A DNA stretch of 64,000 nucleotides from Callaeas wilsoni (Eukaryota; Chordata; Aves; Passeriformes; Callaeidae), in assembly GCA_013398955.1 (NCBI GenBank), contig VWPU01000911.1:225917-289916 (forward strand), in the 5' to 3' direction. The translations under genes were made by a program, and so were the position numbers. The notes under the pieces were generated by a model. It had not been told where the DNA came from and searched no databases. It saw only the letters and a list, made by a program, of their open reading frames with translations. Positions 24,701-37,237 of the stretch are shown here, piece by piece; within the stretch, counting starts at the first letter, position 1; the number at the start of each line of letters is the position of its first letter.

Positions 24701-27056
24701 AATTCTGTGTTAATTTGTGTTACCTGTTGAGCGACTGAATTGCAGACACCTAAACACACCGTAGGCAAGATTGTCCTAAGCTTTTTTTTTTGTTCCTGGA
24801 AATCACTTTGCTGCCACACTAATGCCAGGCTTTGAAAGAATGTGTTGTTACTCTTCCTTCACAGAGTAGAGATTGCTAGTCACAGATTTTCTTTTTAAAT
24901 GTTTGCACTGTTGATCAGAGGTGAATCTAATACAGCGAGTATCAGGTGTTAATCACCACACCCACACAACTTCCACAGCATTTTATAATATACCTCCTTA
25001 CACCCTGCCATGCGGTTTAACATCCTGTAACTTAATCCCAGCAGCAGCAGCTTCCCCTCTCCATCCCCAAAATAAGGAACTATAGGTTCTCCAAATCTTT
25101 CAAGGAAGCCAAAAGACTTCCTTAAATTCATACTTAACCTTCCTGTGATTCAGAGCTTCTACCTACCTCAATCACCTCAGTCACAAAGGTGTCACCTAGC
25201 TTTTTCCATCAATCCTATACATCATTCAGGTAAAACAAGTGAAAAATGCTATAAAAGTGCAAATTAATACTCTGGTATGGTTAAGGAGCTCCAACCTACT
25301 TCAAGCTGCAGCTGAAGGTGGAAAACAGTGGTACCACAACTATACCAAGACACAAAAGAAAGAAAAATGATCCTTGCAAGCCTTAACATCAGAATTAAAT
25401 AGAGAAGATTCCTTCAAGATGGTGAGGGCATGAGCAGCCGCTAAGTGATGTTTAAACATCTGATCCTAGCAGGCAACACCTCCACCTTGCTTCACATGTC
25501 TAACAAATTAAGTGTTGGTCAGATTTGTCCTATGTGGAGGACCTGCAGAAAGACTGACTCTAAATCACATTTATTTCTCCAAGATGGGGGACACCTTATC
25601 TTTTTAGGTCAGTAAATTACCAAGAGTAATTTCTTGCTACTCACTGCTCAGTGGTGCTGTCACAGAGGTATCTGAAGTGAGAAAACAGCTCTGCAGCACT
25701 CGGAGGTTTGTAAAGGCACTACCAGGATCTATTTGTCTAGTTCTTAAACAAGCCGAATTTGTATTGTCAATAAAAATAATATCAGTATTTTGCAGCCTTA
25801 ACTGACCAGAATCATCTGAAAAGTAAGGCTACTCTTAAGACTTTATTTAACATTGACTTTATTTCAATTTTTATTTAGACACAAATTTAACTCACTCTAA
25901 TTTTATTTCTTTATCTATGTATTTTAAAAATAAGATACTCTTTGCTAACAACAATGAAAGAGTGGGTTCACTACTGGTCAAAAACAGCATGCCAAAAAAT
26001 GTCACTGATGAAATGAGTAGCAGACAGTACCAGGGCTCTACTCATGTCTACTGTGTTAGGCCAAGTCTCGTTGCCTTGTCTCACACCATGTTTTCAGTGA
26101 ACTGCAAGAGTGAATGGGGATCAGGAATAGCCACCTAAGCTCATTCTGTCCTGTTACTACAGCAAAGATGAACATACTTTTTCTATTACACACATATTCA
26201 TACATACACATACAAATGCGTTTACATGTGTAGGTATCTATACATAATTTTCTGCAAGTACATGCAAGATAAAAGTGAACACCACACAGTAAGCCTGTTT
26301 TGCAAGGGTGATGTGCAGAAAAAAAAAAGTGGCAGACTTGAAAACACAAGAAATTGAAAAATACCACGGCCACTCTTTAACCCCCTCCCTCTGTGCATTA
26401 AAATTAAAATGGGAAGCTCTTTCTGAACCTTCTACTACTTCTTAGTATGCAGATCAGCTAAAGCATGGTACTTTGTACAAAGCATGTACTCTGTTAGTGC
26501 TGCAAATACCTAGGTTGGCATACTTCCTTTTGATAAATGGTTTATGATATTGACCAGATTTCTATCACCCCAAAAGACAGCCATAATATGCCTTTTCTAG
26601 AGGTCTTACCACAGACTACCTGGGAACTTTGGTTAGCTGGGTAGCTGCCTGCCCCCTTGCTCCCCACCAGATTTGACAAAGAGAGCATATTATGCTCCTT
26701 AATCATCTTCAAGAGATGGCACAATGTTCAAGAATTAATTATTTCTAGGTATAAATCAAGGAGGCTGACCATCTTAAAACAAACACATTACTGACTGAAG
26801 CCTAAGCATCTCCACAGCCTCTATTTGCACCTTAATTACTCAGCAGAAAAGTGCTAAAGAGTTATCAGTCAACTGAAGATGCCTTTCTCTAAGGACCTGC
26901 AGGACAAGCTGAAATACCTCTTAGAACTGCCAAGAGCAAAGGATTTATCTGCTTTTATGTGCATTTGTCAACTCATACTGCAGAAAATTTAGTCACAAGC
27001 AACAGTGTAAATTGAAGATAATATTTAGAATATATTCACTTCTTATGAAAGCTCAC
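21741..27056. other. Non-coding stretch, nothing firm recognised
   Basis: AT-rich sequence. The main signal is a minus-strand donor GTTG|GTAAGTCC at 22,720 with two possible acceptors 16 and 43 bases upstream, a possible microexon too short to judge. A plus-strand pair at about 24,331-24,357 (CCCTCTCTGAAG ... CTCAG|GTAAGG) is equally short and shows that such pairs arise on both strands. Confidence 0.5.
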
Positions 27057-27132
27057 CCGGAAAGCACCTATTTTTCCTCTGCCTAACCACCACCTCAACA
27101 CATCAATTTGGATTCCTTGTCTCACTAGAGGT
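27057..27132 (-). other. Possible exon (76 nt)
   Basis: The minus strand reads CATCTGCTTTCTGGTAG|ACCTC at the start, a decent acceptor, and GCTTTCCGG|GTGAGC at the end, a good donor. One frame is open for 25 codons (phase 2 to 0; segments VRQGIQIDVLRWWLGRGK and IGAFR). Its exit phase does not match the next downstream candidate. The protein is not recognised, and chance is a real alternative. Confidence 0.2.
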
Positions 27133-28094
27133 CTACCAGAAAGCAGATGTCAGTACCTGCAGTAAACATTTCCAGGTGCAGATTCAGAATTCACAGAGCA
27201 GGGACTCAAGTCAGACATTCAGGGAAAGCCCAGCAGCTCGTTCAGAAAACCTCTACCAGAATCTTATTCCTGTGATCACTTTGAATAAACCATGAGCACC
27301 ACTACAGATGGGAAGGCCTCAGTTGTGTTGTTAGAATATATCGTTGTTTTTTTTCAAATGAGGCCTGGCTAGCTGCCTGCCTTACCGGAGCCTTGAAGGG
27401 AGAAGGAAATACCTGAAACCTAGTAACTCTTTACTGCTTCTGACTAGCACGAACCTGCTTCTTGATTGAGTTCCACCAAAATTCTGCTTATTGAGATTTT
27501 GTCAATGCACAATAGGCCCATGTGGAACTTGCCTGCATCTTTACCCAAAAAACTTCCAGGTGTTTACACATCTGATTGTTACTTCCAAGTTAGTCCATAT
27601 ATTAACAAGCTTTGAGGGGCAGCATCAGTTATAAAAAGAAAGTAATTTAGTTAAGTATGGAACAGTTACAGCTACATTACTACAATTTCAAATTTTAAAA
27701 AACCCTTATACATTCTTGTAGCTAGCTGGGAATAGGAAAACTCAAATTATTTTAATTTCTACAGACAGTTTAACTTCTTAATTAGTTCGGGAAATATTTT
27801 GTTTGAACATCTGCATAAAGATATCCCTTTAATTTGAAAGTATTTTAACCTCCTGATATCATAAAAAGCATTTTACTGTATAGTAGTGAACTAACAGATA
27901 GAAAGGGGTGGATACATTTTGACTAGCTTTCCCCTGCAGCAGATCCTGCTCATCTTCAGCTGAAATGCACAGGTTTTTCTGGCAGCACCTTCTGTGGCTG
28001 ATGTTGAAAAAATAAGTACTCTGTAAACTATTGTAAAAGCCATGCCCTCCCACACTCAAGTTTCACATCTAAAGAATCTCAGATGCTGCCAGAA

Positions 28095-28345
28095 TTTCAG
28101 CTCAGGCTAGCTGGCCGTCGGGGAAGACTGTCCCAAAGCAGCACCTGACCCAAGCTCCCTGCAAAGTCCCTCCAGCGCTGTGACCGTGCTTCCCACCGAG
28201 GCTCTCCCCGCATCGTCCCACGCAGAAGTCCAAGGAGAACGGTCCAAGCTGCTGCCGTTACACCACGTCCGTAAGGAGGGCGGACACAGCACTGTTAGCA
28301 GGTGCTGCAACAGGGGCAGCATCCCTGTGTGCTCACCGGCAGAAG
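28095..28345. other. GC-rich patch with moderate CpG content
   Basis: About 250 bases with perhaps a dozen CpGs (CGTCGGGG, CCCGCATCGTCCCACG, CACGTCCG) set in AT-rich sequence. It is weaker than the islands at 33 and 64 kb. Open frames on both strands (71 and 82 codons) have no recognisable domain. It may be a small regulatory island or an old GC-rich insertion; sequence alone does not decide. Confidence 0.3.
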
Positions 28346-31107
28346 CTGTGTACTTACAGAGCCATGCTCATGGCCCAGCTGCATCAGTTCTCGAGGGATT
28401 TAGGTCCCTTGTATTGTGCCATAATTAGGCTACCAAAGAAAGCATTATTTCTGTGGTTTACTCTTCATAAGTACCTTCTCCATTTACAGCAAAAAGCGAG
28501 AATCTTATTTTTCCCTCTGAAAGAAAAATACAATCAAACCAAGTTGCCGATTTTATAATCTTTTGTCGTGTTTGTGTTTCTAGGCTGTTGTTTCAGTCCT
28601 TTTCGCTTTATAAAAGCTGTGCAAGCTTGACAGGGATATTAAAGTAAGTTTTCTTTCTCATCCTGAAACCATCATTCCTGTTGTTACTCTCCCACAAATA
28701 TAATTTTTGGTTTGTATAAAGTTTTCATTAAACAGTATAATTTTGCAGCTTAAGGTACCATAAAATATTACTCAAAAATCTGAAGACTCAATATACCACA
28801 TTTTTCTATGGTTTTCAGTTTACTTTCATAGGGCAAGAGAAGGAGCAGAGACGACATTTCCAACTCTAAACTCTACCATCTCAGCAATTTCCAAGCAAAG
28901 TAAACATTGATCCTTTTATCCCTTGTCAAAATCCACTAGCATGGATTTCTGTACTTTTGTGAAGTCTCACAGAAAGTAATAAGGCCCCAAACAAAATGCA
29001 CAGGTCTGCATTACCAAATCTCAGAACAGGAACTTTGCCTTGGGATGTAACATTCAACCTCCCTAGCCAAAACACAGCCCCAGTGAATGCACGCTGAATA
29101 CCTGTTGTTGCTTTTGCCGGCACCTGTCACATGACAAAACTTGAAAACTACTAACAAAAACTTCCTGAACTCCTCAAATCACACTCAAGCAACTAAAATC
29201 AACCTGGTATTTAAAAAACAAACAATAAAATATTAGAATACTGGCCAGAGAAACATACTCTTCTTGTAGGCCACTGGAGGAGAAGTTATCTGTTCTTTTT
29301 CAGGTAGTCCACCACTAGTAAAAATCTCAAGAGTAACTCATGAAATTAACACTTTACAGCACCAACTTCAGAAACAATCAGAGGAGAAAGCATCAGTTAG
29401 TTACTGATGCTGAAGATAATATGTCTTAATTGTGTTGTTTTTGTCTATCTGCTCTGAAAACTATCCAGACTGCAAAATCATCTTTAAAAGACACATATAA
29501 GTCCCTAGTAGAAGAAATAGACAGTAGTGCTCTATTTCTGGAGATACATCCTACTCCTCTTGCACTTTACTTAGCCTGCCCTTAAGGCTCTAGCTTGACA
29601 AGCAGCAAGCATAGGCCAGCTCTGAAAGCAAAATGAGTTGTGTTCCCTGCCCTCTTTCTACTACGCACTCCTGAACCCCCTTTTAGGGGTCAACAGAGCT
29701 GTTCAGTTCTTAAGTCTGATTCACAACACATTAGCTGATCCACCCAGTAGTGGTCAGTTCTATCTTTAGGCAGAAAGAGTTAAGCTAATAAAAACCACTA
29801 ATATTAGCTATGATCATTTCACCAGTCCAGTTCGTTATACAACAAAAATGCTAGCGTGGCTCCATGAGGTAAGATGCAAGTGTCTGAGGCTTGGACTGCT
29901 TCTTTCAGTATTGCTGCCACTTAAATATAGTGATCCACTATTACTTCTGTCAAGTAAGTCTTATTCCACTTCTTTGTCAGGGAGCTGTAATTCAAATAAT
30001 ATCTGTATCTTCTATCTACAATGAAAATGGAGTCAACATTACACATGTTGAAGGTGAAAAAAAATACACTGGGAGCCATTCCCTTCATTCTTCTCTTCAT
30101 GCCTACAAATACAGAACACTTATTAGTACCCTTGTGATCTCTCCAATGAGGAAGTATCCAGCTTTCAGACACAACTTCTCATCCGCCTTTGGTGGATTCC
30201 AAAATACATTAACCAATTTCTACAAGTTAAGAGAAAACTAGGTTGCCAAAGTACGACAGAGAAGCAGCAAATGCTTTGACTCTAGCTGTCAGCGAAGCAG
30301 CAGAACCAGTTATAAGAACCAAATGTAGAGCCACTGGTAGGAGCCCTTTATTGACACAGGCTGGATTTTTTACAGCAGGCTCCTATCAATTATAATTGAA
30401 ATGTTGAAAATAGGTACAAACTGAATAAAACAGCACAAGTGTCCAGTAGCTGTTGGGCTTGATGCTTCGCATTGTGCCCAAGTACTCAGTGCTACAGAGT
30501 TTCTTTACTGGCAGAATGGAAGTAAAAAGGTAGTAACTTTGGCAAATAAGGCTTGATACTCGGGCCCACATAGGAAATACATTTGCATCTACAGCATAAG
30601 CACATTTACCACACATTTCTTGTGAAGACATTAGCATGTAGAATTACCTTTAGATTCAACACACTGAAGCAAATGGGCTCTTGTTGTCTTTTCAACACAC
30701 TGATAAAATGTGCACAGCACATAAAATGTCTTTAGCTACTGTTTATCCCTCAGAGTAATGACATAACATAAGGTTAATTTCTTGAGCATAAGTCTGTACC
30801 AAGAAGTAGATTTAGCAGCAATGAATTTAGAGATTGCAGAGGCAAAACCATGCAGTGTACTATACCCAGCACACAAAAACAAATACAAAAGATGCAAGGC
30901 CACACATGACTCCAAGTTTTATTATTACTTCAGATACAATGCTCCTCCACCAATACTCAAGTGGAGGCCACAGACTGGGCTATAAAAGTGGTTTGTTGTT
31001 TTTATTTCAGCCTTACACCTTTACCTACAAAGCTGTTCAGCTGCAAGCAGTAAGTGTGAGCCAGTAATACAACACCCTTATGACTTCTACTTGCCCTGAA
31101 ACTTGAA

Positions 31108-31463
31108 GAATCACAGAAGCGTAAAATCACAGAACAGTTGTGGTTGGAATGCACCTTGAAGATCATCTGGCTCCAACCCTCCTGCCACAGGCAGAGACAC
31201 CTTCAACTAGACCGTGGTTCCTCAGAGTTCCATTCCACCTGCTCCTGAACACCTCCAAGGATGGGTCAACATCTCAGGGCAACCTGTTCCAGTGCCTCAC
31301 CACCCTCACACTGAAGAATTTCTTCCTAATATCTAATCTAAACCTACCCTCCTTCAGCTTAAGGCCGTGTTCCCTCGTTCTATCACTACAAGCCCTTGTG
31401 AAAAATCTCTCTCCAGCCTTCTTGAAAGCCCCCTTAAAGTACAAGAAGGCTGCTGGAAAGAAG
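31108..31463 (-). mobile_element. CR1 LINE 3'-end fragment
   Basis: The plus strand begins with two copies of the complemented CR1 terminal octamer (AATCACAGAAGCG and AAATCACAGAACAG). It then follows the complement of the CR1 3' end: GTTGGAATGCACCTTGAAGA, CACCAAGGATGGGTCAAC-like text, CAACCTGTTCCAGTGCCTCA and AATTTCTTCCTAATATCTAA. The element is therefore on the minus strand, about 350 bases long and 5'-truncated at about 31,463, where similarity stops in TACAAGAAGGCTGCTGGAAA. A 110-codon plus-strand open frame at 31,140-31,472 is antisense to the repeat and is not a gene. Divergence is moderate, greater than in the copy at 51.8 kb. Confidence 0.92.
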
Positions 31464-32833
31464 CAGAGCTAACTTTCACCAAGGAAAAATGGAAAGTCAG
31501 TCATAACCAAAAATATTACCAGAAATCAACCCCCAATTTCTAATTTACTGTACTTCTCTCATTTTTCACCAAAATGCATCAAACTTTAAAATATGTGTTT
31601 CTCCAGAACGGCTTTCAGCAAAACTACTGGAGAACTTCACTGTAAGATCTAATAAAAGGGTCTATGTTTTTCACTTTATAGAACAATCAATAAATTAAAC
31701 TTGTCAGCACATAAAACAGCTACTCAAATCATGCACTCTTGTCTGGATCAAGAGCACAAGCAATTCTGGTTAGGCCTCAGATGATCCTGATCGAGATCTT
31801 TGATTTGTTACTACTGTCCCCTGTCACCTGGGGAGCAGCTCAGACCTGTGGCAGTGCCTGGCGCTGTGGTGACGGCATCCAGCGCCACGCTGGCCCACCA
31901 CAGCTGCGTGTTTGAGTGGCTTCTCATCAAGAGTCCTCTGCAAAATCACTCAGGGCATCACAGCCAGAGCAAACAAAGTCGTCCGATTAATCTGACTGTT
32001 AACAGGCAGAAATGAAAAGACAGCAAAAGCAGAATATGACAACACAAAGTATTTGTGTAACCTACCACCAGTCAGCAATTTCAGAACTCCATTACAGGGA
32101 ATACAGAGAATGTTGCTCATCTGTTTAAAAAGCTGAAAATTAATTAATGAACCTGTGATATTTACATTCTTCACTCCATAAAGAAAAATAATTTAAAAAA
32201 CCCAATACAAGAATGTAAGACAACACCTTTCCATACGAGCCGCCCATTTGTTGCAACTGAGATTATTCCAAACACTGTTTTCTCTCAACCAACCTGGCTT
32301 CCTTTCTGAGGGATGCTTGGCAACTGTAAAAAGTATTTTTTCCTTTTTGCGCTTTTCATGTCTATAATTTTATTTCCATGTTATAACATCAGGTCACTCC
32401 CTCAAATACATCACACTGTTCTAGATCCACGGTTATTACTAAACCACTGTAAAGTCTCTTCTCTTGCATTACTCAACCCATCCAGAAGTTCTGAAACAAC
32501 ATGAGTGCATTCTTTAAGTTGTTTAGAGTAAACTTTACCTTTATCATCTGTCCTTTATGGCTGTATTTGTGTCATATCTATTTATATTTTTCAATGAGAA
32601 AAAAATAGATATTTACGAACGATAAACTTTCATTGACTACAGATCTTTGCTACAGCAAAAGACATCATTTCCTGAGTATACTCCATTACAGTATTAGTAG
32701 GAGCAAAATCATCTAATCAGAGATGGTAACAACGTAATTGCTCATTTCTTGTTAGTGAGCCTGGGTACGTGGTGACTCTTGGTTCCTCCTCCAACAACTG
32801 CCTAGACCCAGGCGAGGTAAAAGCAGCACTCAC

Positions 32834-33366
32834 CTCCTCTGCCTTCCCGGTCACAGAGCTGGCACAGAAACGTTTTCGGTGCAGCACTCTGCCATCCTGC
32901 CTACAGCCCCGCTGTTCTGCAACACGACACGACCACCGCGATACCGCTTCTCCAGCCTGGTGTTCGCCTGTCACAAACAGAGCCCGCAACCACACACAGA
33001 AATTAACCCCAGACCGATGAAAATCACTCTTTCGGGGGAGGAGTAACAGCGCTGTTCCGAGGGAAACGAAAAGCAGGAAGCTGATCTCAGCAGCGCGGGG
33101 AGCACGGACGGGGCGGAGCAGAGGCACGGAGCGAGGAAAAGTGGAGCAAAGACTCGCTGCTTATAGCTTGGCTTTGGCAGTGTGACCAACCAGCAGCGCA
33201 TTACTGAAATACCAGCGCCGGGGCTGACACGGACGCCAGCACCCCTCGCCCAGGGGCACAGGCCCGCGGCAGCCCCGCGCCGCGCACTCGCCGCACAGGT
33301 ACCGGCCCTGCGCAAGCGGCCCCCACACGCCGCCCGCCCTGCTGCCGCCACAGCCCCCGGCCCCAC
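32834..33366 (-). other. Possible first exon (mostly 5' leader) of a minus-strand transcript, with upstream ORFs
   Basis: On the minus strand the island leads into a segment ending GGCAGAGGAG|GTGAGTGC, a near-perfect donor at 32,834. Only this 3' boundary is supported; the 5' limit is arbitrary. Two ATG-started open frames lie inside. One is 73 codons, starting near 33,192 in a fair start context (G at -3). The other is 14 codons at 32,851-32,895 in a strong context (AGGATGG). Both stop before the donor, so they would be upstream ORFs if the main protein starts in a later exon. Neither resembles a protein I know. This could be an alternative promoter exon of the gene inferred from the right edge, or an unrelated short transcript. 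Confidence 0.4.
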
Positions 33367-33480
33367 TGCGGCCCTGGTGCTTCCCTGCTCGCCCCGGGTG
33401 CTTCCCTGCTCGAACCCGGCCTGGGGTGAGGGCTGCCGTGGGCGCCGAGCCCGCTGTCACGCGTGAGCCGGTTTGAAAGG
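33040..33480. promoter_or_regulatory. CpG island, likely promoter
   Basis: About 440 bases with dense CpG and high GC in an otherwise AT-rich window, including GCCGC, GCGCGG and CCCCGG runs. A GC box (GGGGCGG) lies at 33,110-33,116. The density falls off sharply on both sides. Islands like this usually mark vertebrate promoters. The direction is probably minus, because an excellent minus-strand donor lies just downstream at 32,833/32,834. A bidirectional promoter cannot be excluded. A 21-base unit is tandemly repeated about twice at 33,377-33,418. No TATA box is evident. The start of transcription cannot be placed. Confidence 0.7.
33377..33418 (+). repeat. Two-copy 21-nt tandem repeat inside the CpG island
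   Basis: GTGCTTCCCTGCTCG occurs at 33,377-33,391 and again at 33,398-33,412, followed by similar CCCCGG/AACCCGG tails. It is a local duplication within the promoter-like island. Confidence 0.9.
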
Positions 33481-34396
33481 GCACGTCCTGCGGGACGGAC
33501 TCAACGCTCCTGCTCTTCCACTGCGGGAACTCCTCTGGCGTGCTAAAAGCAACAGATGATGGGATCTTCTAAGAGACTGAACTGCCGTGCCTAGTGCGTA
33601 AATAACTTCTTCTGATGAAGTTTAAAAGAAAAAGGGGGGGATTCTTCAGGAAACAGCTTCAAGAACTGAGAGGCTTTTCATGCTAAAATTCAAACTGACT
33701 CCAAGCAGGGCTTAACCTCGACAACAGCATCTCCTACCCTGTAAAAACTTTCTCTACCTCCACGGGCCTCCCCTTCCCACGGGAAGGCAGGCCACGGAAG
33801 CTCGCTCCCTGCAGGAGCCGGCTCCCCCAGGAAGGCTGGTTCTGCTCCCGCAGCGAGGGACACTGCCGTCCTGGCCTCTGCAAGGCTCGGGCTGCTTCTG
33901 CCGCTTGCCTGTCCCCCACATTCCTCAGCAGCAAGGCTGGTTTGTATCATTAGGGCAGTGTTACAAAACGCCACGGAAAACAGTGATACATAACATTCTA
34001 AATAAATGTGAGCTTGAAAAGCAAAAGCCAAACAAATGCAAGGGAGGCTGGACTGACTACCACGAGAGCCATCAGCCAGTGTTTCAAAGTAATAATTAAA
34101 ATTCGTAACAGGAAACACCATGGCAGTAGATCTTCATAACTCTCGCACAGCCAGGATCTGATCTATACCTCTCAGCCAAAAGAAGACAATCCCCATGCAT
34201 TTAGGGCTTTTCTAAATGAAGCGGTGGAGGTAAGTAGGAACAGTGCAGTTTTTACACTTGTCTTGCCCTCTTTCAGGTCTGAATGTTTTGTCCCATTAGC
34301 TCTATATGGCAAGATACAGAGTGTTTTGTACTGGTGGATGCAGAGCAGATAGAGGGCCAAAATAAAACAGTAAATCAGTTTATGCAAAGTTCTTAC

Positions 34397-34434
34397 ACTT
34401 TCAAAAATCCCATCTTGATGTCCTCTACATTATA
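34397..34434 (-). other. Possible small exon (38 nt)
   Basis: The minus-strand acceptor CTGTTTTCTCTTCTGTCAG|TATAA is excellent and the donor TTGAAAGT|GTAAGAAC is good. One frame (YNVEDIKMGFLK, phase 0 to 2) is open. Its entry phase does not fit directly after the 37,136 candidate, so another exon would be needed between them, or it belongs to a different transcript (for instance an upstream exon spliced only in some mRNAs). Confidence 0.22.
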
Positions 34435-37135
34435 CTGACAGAAGAGAAAACAGAGGCAAGGTGGCCAACCAATTTAATTTTACCACTTCTTTCATATATT
34501 TTCTCTCATCTGCTCAGTATAGGAACCTGTAGCATGTCTAACTCACAATTTGGAAGATTCCATTCCAGATTATGAACCCCAGCAACTTCTAAGAAAGCAT
34601 TTAATGACTCCTTTTAAATTCACTGTGGCTTGTTCACTTTTTGACACTGTTTCAAAGCATGTCCTATACTCAGTCTGCAGACAAATCCAGACTGAGCTAC
34701 AGACATAATCTACCTCTCTCCTGACCTCTCTCCAAAACCTGTGGCCTTCATTTCCAAGAGTGGACAGACAGGACCCATGCCTTTGTCCCACGGCTTCCCA
34801 GTCCACAGCCTACCTGTGCTGACTGCAGTTCCACTGAATCCTCAGGCTGTAAGCTGAAGGTCACTGATGCAGACGTACATCCCTATCTACAGCTCCTCTG
34901 ATGGAGCAGTCAGCTCCGACAGAGCGGATGCAAAACCTCATTGCAGCAGGATCTTCAGGTGCTGCAGCAACATCACAGTAGCCACAAGGAGACTAAAGGC
35001 AGCCTAAAGCTCAGCATGCAGGCTATGCCAGCCAGCGTATGAGCAGTAACACACATTCTATCCACCTTAATATCAACGCCATTTCTGCACTAGTGTCCCT
35101 GTAGTTTAGCAGCTTTAACCCTTTTTCAATCATAAATTGAGACTAGTTTCATTCATACAAGTACTTAATGATTCTTTTTGGGGGAAACTATTAGCACTGG
35201 AGAGATATACAGCTGCTTCCTTACTAAGGAAACATAGAGCTTAAAGCCAGAACTACATCAAAACTGCAACTAGGATTTACACACTCAGCTGAACAGATTT
35301 AATGAGCATTAAAACCAAGAAACCACAAACCCTGCATGGAATATTGTGCTGCGGTGGTGTGTGGACCAACAGCAGACAAGGTGAAAATACAGGTAAGAGC
35401 TCTTAAGAGTAAACAGCTTAAGGGAAACAGCAAAGATACTCCCAAAGCTTTTCTAATATAATTATTGTTACATAAATGCCTGGGCTTTTCTTCAAATCAA
35501 AACCAACACTTGTACAGCATCACTCACAGCTCTGGGAGTCCATAACACCTGAGACAAATGAGCTCACAAGCCTACCACCAATCTCAGGGTTATTCTATGT
35601 ATTTCAGAGAAGCTGTTTCCTACCTGCTGTATAGAAGAGATTCTACAGCAACGGGCGCTGTTTTCCCCTGCTTCTCAGTTTGATACTCAGTTTTGAAAGG
35701 GCACTTCTTACACCTCACCAGTACCGGACAGGTATGTGTTGCTACCGTGTACAGTGCACAGTACAGCCTCCTTCCTCCCCTCAGCTTCTTCACTTCAAGT
35801 ACACAGGTACACCTGAGAGAGTATTTCACTAGATACAGAAGAGCAATCTCTGGCACTCTTGACATGACAGACAAGGACAATGTATTCCAGCAACCTCAAA
35901 AGCAACAGAAGCATCTTTTTTTTTTCTAAAAGAAGTACTTTTAGTAGTAAATAAATATCATTGACCATTGTTATGAGGTTAACTAACCAATCACTTAAGG
36001 CACATCTTTAACAACAAAGGCACATCTTCAGTCTATCTTGACTTGGTAACAAAATAAAACACTTTCTCACATCTTTTTAAGTAACTTGCTATTATTTACT
36101 TTGCAAACGACTTTAAAGTATTCTGAAAAACCCTCCTCTACCAGCCCACTTCAATCTTTTATTATTAAAGGCACTTCATTCTTAAGATGACAGGTCATAC
36201 AAAGAAAAAGCTGTGAAGACAGGCTAAAGTATTGCATTGTTTTCAGTACAAAAAGCTCCATTTCTTTAACCCTGCCTTTCTACGCAAGAAACTTCCTTGA
36301 GAAACTAGAGTAGCGTCTGCTTGTAGTTCAAATAATGACACTCTGCTCCTTCATCTCTCCTAAGTCTCCTTGACTGAGGTCAAGAAAAGAACATGTACAT
36401 TTTAAAATCCAAGTTTACCATTTCAGTAGGATTTCACAGCCAGGACTGTTAAAGTCATGTTATGCCACCATTCTTCTCAAAGCAAAACAGTTTGTGCTTA
36501 ACACTACCAAACAGTTAGACTTCTGTCATTATCTTTGCTGACTTGTGTTATTACCCTGTCCAGAGGTCTCCAAATGCAGTACAGATACAGCAGTACATGA
36601 GCAGTTTTTAACACTACATTCATTACTTCCTACAGGTCTGCAAAAGGAACTAAGACGATTAGTCTATCGGTAGGCTTACATTCATTTTTCAGGCATCTGT
36701 ATCATCTACAGGACACTTTTTCCGTATTTTTAAAGTAATTTTTAAGAAGTTGAAAACCCACTACTTCAAATTGTCTCAGCTTTTTTGTTGCAGGGAGATA
36801 CATATTTTTTTAAAGCTTGAAAATGGTCAAAAGGGTTCATCCTTTAACTACTCGATAAAAAACTACTTCAGAAGAAGGCATAAGGAATGAAGTAGCAAGC
36901 ACTACAAGTGTGGGTATGAACACACTCAGAAGTCCAGGCATTTTCAGTCCAGGTTTTAAAACTGACTTGAAGTTTTGTACTGCTTAAACTACAGTTGTCA
37001 AAATAAATTTCTATGTGACAATTTCTCACCTCTCATTCATTACATTAATGGCAGGTGGAGATTAGGCACCAAACTGTCTTTATATTTATTTAAAATAGGC
37101 CAAGCCAGAGGTAGTTTGATCACACATTTACTCAC

Positions 37136-37237
37136 TCCATCAGTTTATCTATCTTGTCCCGAACTGACATGACAGGATGACTTCTCCTGGCTTGTTGCTC
37201 TGGTATTTCAGGAGCATTAAAATTACTTAGTAAGTGA
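37136..37237 (-). other. Candidate coding exon (102 nt); best protein-like segment in the window
   Basis: The minus strand has a long pyrimidine tract ending CTTCTCCATCTTAG|TCACT and then, 102 bases on, CTGATGGA|GTGAGTAAA, a full GTGAGT donor. One frame is open for 33 codons, starting and ending in phase 2. Its composition looks like soluble protein: low in Cys and Trp and rich in charged residues, with segments NAPEIPEQQARRSHPVM and SVRDKIDKLM. Phases fit the candidates at 49,989 and 12,658. A 33-codon open frame has roughly a one-in-five chance per frame, so the splice sites and composition carry the call. I cannot name the gene. Confidence 0.45.

Noticed and set aside
31140..31472. 110-codon plus-strand open frame
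   Set aside because: Antisense to a CR1 3' end; low stop density is a property of the repeat.
33403..33415. GCTCGAACCCGG resembling a tRNA B box
   Set aside because: No A box at the right distance and no cloverleaf; part of the GC-rich tandem duplication.
33161..34121. Frames of 66-143 codons around the 33 kb CpG island
   Set aside because: Expected from high GC; several begin at non-ATG codons and no domain is visible. Only the two upstream ORFs tied to a good donor were kept as notes.
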